Assembly (NCBI GenBank): GCA_964406155.1
Contig: CAYOQR010000002.1
Coordinates: 1 to 64,000 of the forward strand
Length of the DNA stretch: 64,000 nucleotides
DNA from: Dongia_B sp964406155
GTDB lineage: Bacteria > Pseudomonadota > Alphaproteobacteria > Dongiales > Dongiaceae
Direction of reading: 5' to 3'
The stretch's first letter is position 1. Each line of letters opens with the position of its first letter. Shown here piece by piece: positions 53,801 through 63,500 of the stretch. A program made the position numbers and the translations under genes. A model generated the notes under the pieces. It saw only the letters and a list, made by a program, of their open reading frames with translations. It was not told the origin of the DNA and did no database searches.

Positions 53801-56800
53801 TTCCTGCTGCTGAACGTCGTCACCCATGAACCCAAGACCGTCAGCGAGACGTTCGGCTACACGCTGTCAGATTCCGATGGGTCGACCTCGAATGCCACGC
53901 TGACGATCGGCATCGGCGATACCCATCCGAACTTGGCGCCGCCGCCGAGCGATCCGGTGCCGAATGATCCGAACGGCGATATCTATGATCCGTATGCGCT
54001 CGGCACTGTGGTGGTCGACGAAGACGGCCTCCCCGGCGGCCGGAATGCTGCCGGCGGGCCGGACGGCATTCCCGGCGACCGGGTCGGTGGTTTCAATTCG
54101 GGCGGTCATGAGAACATCTGGAACGGCCAGCTTAATCTGACCTGGGGTGCTGACGGGCCGGGCGCGATCGATCTCAATGTCGCCAATCAGAGTGCGACCC
54201 AGCCGGTCCTCCGCACCCTGGACGGCACGCCGGTGATCTTTGCCTGGGATCCGGAAACCTCGACCCTGGTCGGCTACAAGTCCGGTAATACCCAGGAGCA
54301 GGTGATCACCATCCATGTCGATCAGCAGACCGGCGCCTATAACGTCACCCTGCTGGAGCCGGTGCAGCATCCTGCGGGTCATCAGGAAGATGACGTCACG
54401 TTCAACGTCACCGTGACGGTGCATGACGGCGACCAGTCGGTGGTGTCGGGCTATATCAAGATCGATATCAACGATTCCTCGCCGATCGCGCACAACGACT
54501 ATAACGAGGTGACGGAAGGCAGCCATTCGGATGGCGAGGGCGGCACCGTTCCCAACAGCGTGACCGGCAATGTCATCACCGGTGCCGGTGAGCTCGACCC
54601 GACGACGCATCAGCCGTCGACGGGCGGCGCGGATTCGGTCGGCGCCGACCAGCCGGGCATGCTGACCCATATCGACAATGGCGGCGTCGGCTATGATCTG
54701 GTGAGCAACGGTTCGGGCGGCTTCACCCTGTCGGTGACCGGTGCGCCCTATGGCACCACCGCGCCCAGCTATGACGATACGACCGGCCATCTGGTCTTCA
54801 CGACCCAGGATGGCGGCCAGCTCGACATCGTCATGAAGGGGCCGAATGCCGGCCAGTACACCTATACCGCGCCGGATCATGTCAATAACGACACCGACAC
54901 GACCTATGGCTTCAGCCAGACAGACAGCATCAATCATCCCAATCTGGCCGATTGGCAGGCGCTCTTCACCAACGGCTTCAACGTTCAGGCCTTTGTCTGG
55001 CAGAACGGCCAGGATGTGATCGACCCGAACGGCCTCGGCATCAAGACGGTCACCGGTCTTGCGAATTATGTCGGCATCGGCGTCGCCGGTGGTAATGACA
55101 ATGGCGAGGTCGATCTCAACGGCAATGCCGATGGCTCGACGGCGGAGAACCTGCTGGTCACCTTGCCCAACCCGGTTTCGCATGCGACGGTGACGATCGG
55201 CGCGCTGTCCAATGGCGTCATCTGGGATGCGGGTCATCCGGAGGTCCTGCAGTGGCAGGCCGTGGATGCGCATGGGAATGTCGTCGGTTCCGGTTACCTG
55301 CTGGGTTCGCTGGACGGCATCGCCAATCTGGACATCGATACGACCTCGCCCTTCACGCAGATCCGGTTGACTCCGGTCGACAATGGCGCTGGTGGCAGCA
55401 GCGGGAATAACACCGATTTCCTGCTGCTGAATGTCGTCACCCATGAACCCAAGTCGGTCAATGAGGTCTTCAATTACACGCTGGCCGATGCCAACGGAAC
55501 GACCTCGAATGCCACGCTGACGATCGGCGTTGGCGATTCGCAGCCCCATCTGGCGCCGCCGCCAAGCGATCCGGTGCCGAATGATCCGAACAGCGATATC
55601 TACGATCCCAAGGCGCTCGGCACCGTGGTGGTCGATGAAGACGGCCTCGCCGGTGGCCGAAACGACCCGAACGGGCCGGACGGCATCCCTGGCGACCGGG
55701 CTGGCGGCTTCAATTCCGGTGGCCATGAGAATGTCTGGAACGGCCAGCTTAATCTGACCTGGGGCGCTGACGGGCCGGGCGCGATCGATCTCAATGTCGC
55801 CAATCAGAGTCTTACCCAGCCTGTCCTGAAGACCATGGACGGTACCCCGGTGATCTTTGCCTGGGATCCGGAAACCTCGACCCTGGTCGGCTACAAGTCC
55901 GGTAATACCCAGGAGCAGGTGATCACCATCCATGTCGATCAGCAGACCGGCGCCTATAGCGTCACCCTGCTGGAGCCGGTGCAGCACCCGGCACCGCCGG
56001 CGGGTCAGCAGGAGGACGATGTCAGCTTCAACGTCACCGTGACGGTGCATGATGGCGACCAGTCGACGGCTGCGGGCTACATCAAGATCGATATCAACGA
56101 TTCCTCGCCGGTTGCTGTCGCCGATATCAATCATGACAAATCGGGGTACACGGTTACCGGTAATGTCGAGGCGAATGACAGTTTCGGTGCCGACGGCAAG
56201 GCCGCGGGCGGCGGCGTGGTCGGTGTGGCACTCAACGGCCAGACGCCGTCGGCCGGTAATCTCGGCCAGGTGATCCATGGGACCTATGGCGATCTGATCC
56301 TGAACGCCGATGGCAGCTACAGCTACCAGGCGAAGCCGAATGTGCATGGGACGGATGTCTTCAGCTATACGATCCAGGATGGCGATGGCACGCAGTCGAC
56401 GACGACCCTGACGATCGACGTGACGCAGACGGGGCCGAAAGCGGTGTCGAGCACCGTGGAGGTGGATGAATCGAAGATTGAACCACACGGATCGCAGCCG
56501 GCCGGCAGCGACTGGACGCATGGTCCGGATGTGGTGGATGGCAAGCTTCATCTGCAGCAGCACGTGACGGTGCAGAATCCCGGCATCTACCAGCTGACTT
56601 ACGGCACGCTGGTAGTACATGCAGATGGTTCCTACACCTACACGCTGACGACGGCGGATCACAATCATCCGCCAGCCGGTTCGGATACCGTCAAGAATGC
56701 CGATAGTCTGCAATTGACCATCGTCGACGACCACGGCAACACGTCGACGGCGACAATTCATGTCGACATTGAGAACGACAAACCTAAAGCGCATGACGAC

Positions 56801-59800
56801 CTGTTCTCGCCGGTGACGGCGCAGGTCGCGCCGGGTGAGGCGATCGGCAACATCCTGGCGAATGACAAGTCGGGTGCGGACGGCTACGGCGCCCAGGCGA
56901 TCCAGTCTGTCCAGAACGGTGTGTCGGACGGCCATGGCGGCTTCACGGTGACGACGCCGGACGGGGTGATCCATATCTCGGCGAGCGGCGACGTGACGTT
57001 TGACTCGCAGTCGGGCGACAATTACGGCAACGGCAAGACGCTGGGCTTCGACTACACGATCGTGGACGGGGATGGCGATACCTCGACGGCGCATGCCAGC
57101 TTCACCGTGAAGAACCCGGATCTGCCGACGGCACCGACGACGTCAGACCTGGTGGTCGATGAATCGCAGTTGACGGTGACAGCGACACAGCCCTATGCGG
57201 GAACGGGTCTGGGCGGCGGATCGCTGACCAGCAGCAGCAGCTTCACGCTGCCGGCCGGTTACTCGGTGAACGCGTCGGATCTGGGCGTGCATCACCTGCC
57301 GAATGGCGATCTGACGATCACGCAGAGTGGCAACACGGTGACTTACAGCTATACGCTGACGAGCCACTATGTTGAGCCGACGGCGAACAACGGCGCCGAC
57401 ACAGTGATGAATGCCAACAGCTACACGGTGACGCTGAGCAACGGCTTTGGCCAGAGCGTGCAGGTGCCGGTGCATGTCGACATCAAGGACGACGTGCCGG
57501 TGGCGGTGGCTCAAACCGGCAGCATCAGCGCCGGCGGGACCTTGTCAATGGATGCCGCTCATGGTGTTGAGCTGAACGACCTGTTCGGCGCTGACGGCAA
57601 GGCGTCCGGTGGTGGCGTGGTCGGCGTGGCTGCCGGCAGCACCATATCCGCGCCGGTAACGACGGGGATCGGTACGGCCATTGCCGGGGCCTATGGTACG
57701 CTGACCCTGTATGGAGACGGTCATTACACCTATCAGGCCTATACCAACAATCAGTTGCCCAATGCATCTCAGGTTGACCACTTCGTCTACACGATCCAGG
57801 ACGGTGACGGGGATACCTCGACATCCCATCTGGACATCACGGTAAACAAGGCTGGACCGCAGCCGATCACCAGCGGTGTGACGGTCGACGAAGCCTATCT
57901 CCCGGGCAGCAGCACCCAGGCGGCCGGCAGCCACTCGACTGGGGCTCCGGATACGGTTTCCAGCAATCTCGGCCTGCCGACGGGCGTGACGGTACAGGAT
58001 CCCGGCACCTATCACCTGACCTATGGCGATCTGACGGTGAACAAGGACGGCAGCTACAGCTATACGTTGCTGCACAATGTAACGGAGACGCCGGCGGCAA
58101 ATAACGGGGCGGACGTTGTTCCGAACGCTGACCACTATCAGGTGCACATCGTCGATGGCAGTGGCAACACCTCGACGGCGTTGATCAATATCAGCATCAA
58201 GGACGACGTGCCGATCGCCAATCCGATCAATATGAGTGTGTCGGCCAGTGCGTCGATCAACACCAATCTGGAGATCACGCTCGATGTCTCCGGATCGATG
58301 GGCGACAATGCCGCCGGCCTGACCAATACCAGCAAGTTGCTGGCGGCCAAGGAAGCGATCTATCAGCTTCTCGATGCCTATGGGAATGCCGGCTCGGTCA
58401 TGGTCCAGCTCGTGACCTTCAGCACTGGTGCCCAGACCCAATTCAGCACCTGGGTCAGTGCCGAGACGCTGAAGACGTTGCTCTACAGCGTGCAGACGCA
58501 GAACTCGACCGATTATCATGCTGCTGTCGCCCAGATCGAGGCGTTGAATTGGACGCATGCCGGTACCGGTGGGCCGTTCACCACGGGTAATTACCAGAAT
58601 GTCGCCTATTTCCTGTCCGATGGTGTGCCGAACGTCAACGATAACTACAGCACGCCGTATATCCAGGGCAGTGAGCTGACGACTTGGGATAATTTCCTGA
58701 CGACCAACCATATCAACAGCTATGCCTTCGGCATGGGATCGGACGCTACGGTCTCCGCCTTGGCGCCGTTGGGATATAACGGGAATACCGGCAAGGCGAA
58801 TACGCCGACCATTGTCACCGATTTCAACACGCTGCCGACGACCCTGACTGGCACGGTCAACGGTTCGACGCCGATCCATCTGAAGACGGCGCCCGGCAAC
58901 TCGATCGGCGCCGATGCTGCGGGCAGCATTGTTAGCCAGATCACCTTCAACGGGAAAACCTATAACTATGATGGGTCGACCCTGACGACATCGGCGAATC
59001 TCAACACCGACTATCTGTGGGATGCGACCAGCCATACCCTGTCGGTGATCACCGCGGCCGGTATCGCGATGATCAACATGGATACCGGCGACGGTAACTA
59101 TACGGTAAACCACAGTGTCGCGGGGACGCCGGTTTACGATATCGGCTATACCCTGCGGGACGGCGATGGTGACACTGCCAGCAACCACCTGAACATCTCG
59201 GTGGCCAGCACCGACCATGCACCGATCGGCCATGAGGACTATGTCGTCACGAATATCAGCGGCAGCGTCACCATCAACGACTCCTGGCTGCTGCATAACG
59301 ATATGGATCCGGATGGCGATCCGATGTCCGTTTCCGCTGTACACAAGGGGACGGATCTCAGCACGGTCCATAGCCACGACTTTACCAATCATCAGACCAC
59401 GGTCGGGTCGAGTGAAACGGTGTTCAATTATGATGTCACGGCCAATGGCAAGACGGACGATCTGAACTTCGTCTCAGTCAGCCATGTCGATGGCACCAGG
59501 ATTGACGGCAATGGCCTGGACAACATCCTGATCGCTGCCGATGGTTCGGGTAAAAAGAACACCGGCGCCGATATGTGGGGCTATGAGGGGAATGACGTCT
59601 ATATCGGTGGCACTGGCAACGATACGATGCATCCCGGATCGGGGAACAACTATCTCGACCTCAGCAAGGGTGGCCATGACACCGTTATGTTCTCTGCCCT
59701 GAACGGCACTGACGTGATCGATGGCTTCACGACCCATGGCGGTAACTCGAACAACACCGACGTGATCGACCTCACCTCGCTGACAGGCGGTGCCAAGAAC

Positions 59801-60004
59801 GTGACGCTGTCGAACGGCGTGTACCACATCGATGGCCACAGCCAGAGCCAGAACGTGAACATCACATTGACGCAGAGTGGGGCAGATACCCTAGTCCATG
59901 TCGATACCGGGCCTGCAAATCATGGCATCGATATCACCCTGCATGGTGTGACGGCCTCGAATTTGAGCATCGGCACCCATAACACGGACGATATCAAAGT
60001 CTGA
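50852..60004 (+). CDS. Giant type I secreted adhesin (VCBS/T1SS-143-like repeats, vWA, RTX), LapA-like
   Basis: This 3050-residue protein has no Sec signal. Residues 1-160 form a likely retention module (APGGEVHVVFPDGSN, LAIKLGDRTVILLGYAEANQ) ending DIQTAAGG, with a LapG-type TAAG at 160-163. Acidic T1SS-143-like modules run to about 670, then two near-identical 540-residue repeats (about 675-1214 and 1215-1755). VCBS/cadherin-like domains with GADGKA and DGSYSY motifs reach about 2465. A vWA domain follows with MIDAS Asp2478-Val-Ser-Gly-Ser2482 and SDGVPN. The C-terminus has a short RTX stretch (about 2905-2960, GGTGNDTMHPGSGNN) and a T1SS signal region. Export by a type I system and calcium-dependent surface adhesion or biofilm formation are expected. 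Confidence 0.9.
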   Translation: MATDSTHIAQPGNAAGHEPQDINQDVVQLAQADGTPSPQPAGAAPGNGAQANGAQAGVAPNVIAAAPGGEVHVVFPDGSNIVRVQVGPGETIDLPFDGDLAAKFGHEGNLAIKLGDRTVILLGYAEANQQEGVTVKTDKGADVDVASVIASTDPNIDIQTAAGGTAAAAGTPGSDSFSPFANAGGLGGFGELGVLGPTTLEYKLISPDQGQSTFFTAANNGAPADTSPVITNITFDILGGSVNEDDLQASDHQVVGEGVILEGRFRESQLPFGEPGYPDGTNGTGNDPFDGNDHDQPSSHPIPGVDNNREPVTAVTTVTANLFANVPGKLTIDTSAFPTNLTSHGEPLHYVTIPGDATHGMMIEAIASDGRLIFTLSVEEPSSTGKFHVDLTLHDVIDDATPNGLLGESETVMGLPTHFVITDSHGHTVGATLPLSIEDDVPAFGQVHYDENHVAVSITDRDPNAQPFELQEGSDNGKGVIGVASHEIFASFGANGPADPTAMYQTGPLAGTPVAGYSLYDTLAHQGNSQHALAAADPYELFMGQTGGEGGAPSPTIADQLTNQTIAYVGADGQMHTAQVFLTQTDDHTLEGYANVPNGEEGTTQVPVFTIQIDNSGDLTFTLHHQVQNSNSQPTDILDANGNPLVYVRITDGDGDHAYSSVDLKIDDSKPTANNDYNEVTEGTHPTGDEGIAPNTVTGNVITGAGELDPTTHQPSTAGADTVGADQPGMLTHIDNGGVNYDLVSNGSGGFTLSVTGTTPYGTTPPAYDDTTGHLIFTTQDGGQMDIVMKGPNAGQYTYTAPDHVNNDTDTTYGFSQTDSINHPNLADWQALFTNGFNVQAFVWQNGQDVIDPNGLGIKTVTGLANYVGIGVAGGNDNGEVDLNGHADGSTAENLLVTLPNPVSHATVTIGALSDGVIWDDGHPEVLQWQAVDAHGNVVGSGYLLGSLDGIVNLDIDTTSPFTQIRLTPVDNGAGGGSGNNSDFLLLNVVTHEPKTVSETFGYTLSDSDGSTSNATLTIGIGDTHPNLAPPPSDPVPNDPNGDIYDPYALGTVVVDEDGLPGGRNAAGGPDGIPGDRVGGFNSGGHENIWNGQLNLTWGADGPGAIDLNVANQSATQPVLRTLDGTPVIFAWDPETSTLVGYKSGNTQEQVITIHVDQQTGAYNVTLLEPVQHPAGHQEDDVTFNVTVTVHDGDQSVVSGYIKIDINDSSPIAHNDYNEVTEGSHSDGEGGTVPNSVTGNVITGAGELDPTTHQPSTGGADSVGADQPGMLTHIDNGGVGYDLVSNGSGGFTLSVTGAPYGTTAPSYDDTTGHLVFTTQDGGQLDIVMKGPNAGQYTYTAPDHVNNDTDTTYGFSQTDSINHPNLADWQALFTNGFNVQAFVWQNGQDVIDPNGLGIKTVTGLANYVGIGVAGGNDNGEVDLNGNADGSTAENLLVTLPNPVSHATVTIGALSNGVIWDAGHPEVLQWQAVDAHGNVVGSGYLLGSLDGIANLDIDTTSPFTQIRLTPVDNGAGGSSGNNTDFLLLNVVTHEPKSVNEVFNYTLADANGTTSNATLTIGVGDSQPHLAPPPSDPVPNDPNSDIYDPKALGTVVVDEDGLAGGRNDPNGPDGIPGDRAGGFNSGGHENVWNGQLNLTWGADGPGAIDLNVANQSLTQPVLKTMDGTPVIFAWDPETSTLVGYKSGNTQEQVITIHVDQQTGAYSVTLLEPVQHPAPPAGQQEDDVSFNVTVTVHDGDQSTAAGYIKIDINDSSPVAVADINHDKSGYTVTGNVEANDSFGADGKAAGGGVVGVALNGQTPSAGNLGQVIHGTYGDLILNADGSYSYQAKPNVHGTDVFSYTIQDGDGTQSTTTLTIDVTQTGPKAVSSTVEVDESKIEPHGSQPAGSDWTHGPDVVDGKLHLQQHVTVQNPGIYQLTYGTLVVHADGSYTYTLTTADHNHPPAGSDTVKNADSLQLTIVDDHGNTSTATIHVDIENDKPKAHDDLFSPVTAQVAPGEAIGNILANDKSGADGYGAQAIQSVQNGVSDGHGGFTVTTPDGVIHISASGDVTFDSQSGDNYGNGKTLGFDYTIVDGDGDTSTAHASFTVKNPDLPTAPTTSDLVVDESQLTVTATQPYAGTGLGGGSLTSSSSFTLPAGYSVNASDLGVHHLPNGDLTITQSGNTVTYSYTLTSHYVEPTANNGADTVMNANSYTVTLSNGFGQSVQVPVHVDIKDDVPVAVAQTGSISAGGTLSMDAAHGVELNDLFGADGKASGGGVVGVAAGSTISAPVTTGIGTAIAGAYGTLTLYGDGHYTYQAYTNNQLPNASQVDHFVYTIQDGDGDTSTSHLDITVNKAGPQPITSGVTVDEAYLPGSSTQAAGSHSTGAPDTVSSNLGLPTGVTVQDPGTYHLTYGDLTVNKDGSYSYTLLHNVTETPAANNGADVVPNADHYQVHIVDGSGNTSTALINISIKDDVPIANPINMSVSASASINTNLEITLDVSGSMGDNAAGLTNTSKLLAAKEAIYQLLDAYGNAGSVMVQLVTFSTGAQTQFSTWVSAETLKTLLYSVQTQNSTDYHAAVAQIEALNWTHAGTGGPFTTGNYQNVAYFLSDGVPNVNDNYSTPYIQGSELTTWDNFLTTNHINSYAFGMGSDATVSALAPLGYNGNTGKANTPTIVTDFNTLPTTLTGTVNGSTPIHLKTAPGNSIGADAAGSIVSQITFNGKTYNYDGSTLTTSANLNTDYLWDATSHTLSVITAAGIAMINMDTGDGNYTVNHSVAGTPVYDIGYTLRDGDGDTASNHLNISVASTDHAPIGHEDYVVTNISGSVTINDSWLLHNDMDPDGDPMSVSAVHKGTDLSTVHSHDFTNHQTTVGSSETVFNYDVTANGKTDDLNFVSVSHVDGTRIDGNGLDNILIAADGSGKKNTGADMWGYEGNDVYIGGTGNDTMHPGSGNNYLDLSKGGHDTVMFSALNGTDVIDGFTTHGGNSNNTDVIDLTSLTGGAKNVTLSNGVYHIDGHSQSQNVNITLTQSGADTLVHVDTGPANHGIDITLHGVTASNLSIGTHNTDDIKV
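52874..54493 (+). repeat. 1620-bp internal repeat, copy 1
   Basis: Runs from AACGACTATAACGAGGTGAC to the same string at 54494, exactly 540 codons. It encodes a module from NDYNEVTEG through VNYDLVSNGSGGFTLSVTG, LPNPVSHATVTIGAL and GYIKIDINDSSP. Confidence 0.9.
54494..56116 (+). repeat. 1620-bp internal repeat, copy 2
   Basis: Near-identical to copy 1, with about 190 bases unbroken identity around 54840-55020 (compare 53220-53400), a few small in-frame indels and scattered substitutions. It ends at NDSSPVAVADIN, where the VCBS-like domains begin. Confidence 0.9.
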
Positions 60005-60029
60005 CGATCAGGCCGGTTGCAGGACTAAG

Positions 60030-60058
60030 ACGGCGGCATCCTTGATGCCGCCGTTTTT
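60030..60058 (+). terminator. Terminator of giant gene 1
   Basis: Arms ACGGCGGCAT and ATGCCGCCGT with loop CCTTG, followed by TTTTC, 26 bases after the stop codon. The stem is nearly the same as the terminator at 47908-47938. Confidence 0.9.
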
Positions 60059-60356
60059 CTTTGGCCCTGATGGCCTCCGGTGGTGAAGCTCTTCGGTCCA
60101 TTATTACCGATGACGGAGAGATGATAATGGGTTGTTTTTAGGTAAAAAATCCCAAAATAGGTCCGAAACTGCCCGAAGACATTCCGTCCTATCTTTATTG
60201 GCTGTCCCCGAGATCAAGCCTCGGAGATCCGGTCTTACCTTCTCATCAAATATTTCAATTAAAAGACGTAAATATCATTGCCCGAGCGCCGATCTGCTCC
60301 TGGGTGATTGGTGCTCTTACCTTTCATGACGTCAGGAGTGCTGAACGAAATATAGG

Positions 60357-60418
60357 TAAAATTGTAATTTTATTTGCTTATAAACTGTCGAATCTCTGAT
60401 TCATCACATATTGATGTG
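60357..60418 (+). promoter_or_regulatory. Conserved upstream element of giant gene 2
   Basis: TAAAATT-GT-AATTTTA (60357-60372), TCTCTGATT (60393-60401) and CACAT-ATTG-ATGTG (60405-60418), in the same order and spacing as at 50638-50699. The 4-base centre of the second repeat differs, but its arms are identical. It ends 147 bases before the ATG. Confidence 0.75.
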
Positions 60419-60565
60419 CGTATATTCGCTTGTTTCCTGTTGTTAGTCTGACGAATGACAATCTAGCCTGGACGCAATGTTGGGGAAGTAAGCTCCGCGT
60501 CAGTTTTACCCGAGGATCGGGTGCAACCTGGGCGGATGCTCGACGGGACAAAGGGAGACGCGGTA

Positions 60566-63500
60566 ATGGCGACCGACAGCACACATGTTCAGCAGGCCGG
60601 CAACACGGGCAATGGCGACGGCCAGGAGTTTAACTCGGAAGTTGTACAAGTCGCCCAGGCGACCGGTGCAACATCTGCCGGCACAGCTTCCGCTGGTGCC
60701 GCGCCGACCGTGATCCCCGCCGCGCCGGGCGGGCAGGTGCAGGTGATCTTCCCCGAAGGACAGAATGTCGTCCGCGTCCAGGTCGGACCGGGCGAGGTCA
60801 TCATGCTGCCCTTCGATGGCGAGCTGGCGGCGAAGTTCGGCCAGGAAGGCAATCTAGCGATCAAGCTGGGCGACCGCACGATCATCCTGCTGGGCTATGC
60901 CGAAGCCAACCAGCAGGAAGGCGTCACCATCAAGACCGAGAAGGGCGCCGATCTCGATGTCGCCTCGGTGATCGCCGCGACCGATCCCAATCTGGACATC
61001 CAGACCGCCGCCGGCGGAACCGCGGCAGCCGCCAGCGTCGCCGGCTCGGGCTTCTTCAACCCGTTCCATAATGGCGACGTCCTGGACGGCTATGGCGAGC
61101 TTGGCGTGCTCGGCCAGACCGATCTGCAATATGGGTTGATCGAGGCGGATGCCAATCTGCTCTTCGTCGCCGGGCAGGACACGACACCGGGCGATACAAC
61201 GCCACCGGATACGGTGCCAGTCCTTGTCGATATCACGCCCGATGCCAATGGCTTCACCGTCAACGAGGACGATCTCGGCCGCCCGCAATATGCCGCCGAT
61301 CCCGGCCAGGTGGAACGGATCGAGGCTGCCCGCGACGCTTTCGGCATCGGCAGCGACGACATGCCGGCCAATGGCTGGCAGATTCTCGATGAGCTGCGTG
61401 CGGCGGGGATCGAGAACGCCGATCTCGGCATCTTCGGCCGGCATAAGACCGGCAACGATCCTTTCGACACGGATAACGAGGAACAGGGCAGCCAGACCGA
61501 TGCCGGCAATCCGCCGAGCAAGGACGGCACGGGCGTCCACAGCGACAACAATGACGGCATCGACCAGGACCGCGAACCGCTGACCGCCTCGGCGGCGATC
61601 ACGGTCAATTTCCAGGGCGACCTGCCCGGTCGGATCGCCTTCGCGAATGGCGGCGCGGTGCCGGTCATCGACGGTCTGATCGCGCAGAATCTGACCTCCC
61701 ACGGCCACGAGCTGCAATACATCCTGCTGCCGGCGGCGAATGGCCACGGCGAAACCGTCGTCGCCTATTACCTGGAGCAGGTCAGCGGCGAGGGCCGCGA
61801 GGGGCAGGCCCAGGTGCCGGTGGTGGTCTTCACGCTGGAGATCGCGGAAGCCGCCGCGGCGAGCGATCCGGCCACGTTCCATATCGATTTCACCATCTAT
61901 GGCGTGCTGGACAATGCCGGCCAGGGCAGCGGCAAGGCCGGCGAGGACATCATCAACTTCCCGACGCCCTTCTACATGATCGATGGGGATGGGTCTGTCG
62001 TGCCGGTTCCGGGCAGCCAGCTCACCTTCAAGGATGTGGACGACGTCCCGCAGCTTGGCCATGTGAAATATGACGGCGAGACCAATACGCCGACCGCGAT
62101 CGTGGAAGCCAATCTGACCATCGGCCATGACGAGAGCCGGGGCGAGCAGCATACGCGCTACGAGTCCGACCTGCAGGAGACGCGGCCCAACGGCGCCGAA
62201 GGCCAGAAGACCGATGATGTCGGCGGCAAGCAGGGAGATGCGATCGAAGCCCGCTTCGACAATATGCTGGACGGCATCGCGAAGGGCGTTGCCAGCGGCG
62301 AAGACGTCGATGTCAGTTATCAGCAGAGCATCCTGCAGAAGCTTTCCTCGGAATTCCTGCAGAACGGCAATTTCCGCGCGGATGCCTTGGGCGTCGCCCG
62401 GACCAGGCTGGATGTGAGCTTCGGCGCCGACGGCAAGGCAAAGGGCAATGACCAAGCCGGCCTGACCAAGTTCCAGCATGACAACGACAAGGGCGTCGGT
62501 ACCGACACCTCGTCGCCGACGCACAAGGCCGACGGCACCACCGCTGCCGAGGGCGGCACCGATTCCCGTGCCTTCGAGCTCTTCATGTATGGCGCGGAAA
62601 AGAGCGTGGCGGACAGCGCCGCGACGAACCTCTATATCGATTACGTGATGCCGGATGGCAGCGTCGTGCAACTGCAGGTCCAGGCCTATCAGCTCGATGC
62701 CAATACCATCATCGGCCTGGCCGATCCCGGCGCGCGGGGTGGCGATGTGCCGGTTAATCGCGAAGGGCAAGGCGGCGAGGGTGGCGTCAGCGGGACGGGC
62801 ACGGCGGTGCCGGTCTTCCTGCTCAATCTCGATCCCGAGACCGGCAAGCTGACCTTCGTCCAGTATCATCAGGTCCATAACAATCTCGGCGGGGATGCCG
62901 GCCAGCCGGACGCGGACCATTCCGCCAATGATCCGATGCATATCCTGGGTGCCGACGGGCAGCCGCTGATCTATTTCCAGGCCAAGGATTTCGATGGCGA
63001 CAGTGTCGAAGCGCGGCTGGAAGTTTCGATCATCGACGATGCACCCAAGGCGAAGGACGATTATGCCGTTCTCGACGAGACCGCGGATCCGGCCGGCGAC
63101 GGCCTCAACAAGGTCTCCGGCAATCTGATCCTGGGCGTCAGCAATGACGGTATCGCCAATGACGGCGGCAAGGACAAGCTGAGCGTCGATCACAACCATA
63201 CGATCCCGCAGATCAAGTATGGCGATACGGTCATCGATCTCGATTTCAGCAAGCCGGCCGGTCAGGTCGTCCAGACCCATGGCGGCGCCGACGCAACCAA
63301 TATCCAGTATAACTGGGACGGCACCAAGGGTGTCCTCTCCTTCGACACGCCCCATGGCCATTTCGAAGTTGTGGTGAAGACCAGCGAGCCGGATCCGACC
63401 AATGCGGATTCGCCGACCGATCAGAACCAGCTCGGCTATTACGAATATACCGGCGCACAGAACTCCGACCGCACCTATTACGGCGTGCCGGCCGATGCCG

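Larger units (their letters stand above)
60005..60565. other. 561-base gap between the two giant genes
   Basis: It holds the terminator of gene 1 (60030-60058), a degenerate palindromic repeat near 60205-60226 (CCGAG…CTCGG around ATCAAGC), a moderately AT-rich stretch and the conserved element at 60357-60418. No gene is seen. Just before the ATG it reads GGATGCTCGACGGGAC…GGGAGACGC, echoing the leader of gene 1. Confidence 0.7.

Noticed and set aside
52874..56116. Repeats considered as CRISPR or mobile element
   Set aside because: The unit is 1620 bases, in frame and protein-coding, with no spacers, terminal inverted repeats or transposase.
53867..57094. 1075-codon open frame on the minus strand inside adhesin 1
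   Set aside because: It is antisense to strongly repetitive, Asp/Gly/Thr-rich coding sequence, is full of Arg and Ile, and repeats only because the plus strand repeats. It matches no family.
60854..63361. 835-codon open frame on the minus strand opposite the second giant gene
   Set aside because: The plus-strand frame matches giant protein 1 residue by residue at its start. The minus frame is a codon-bias shadow.
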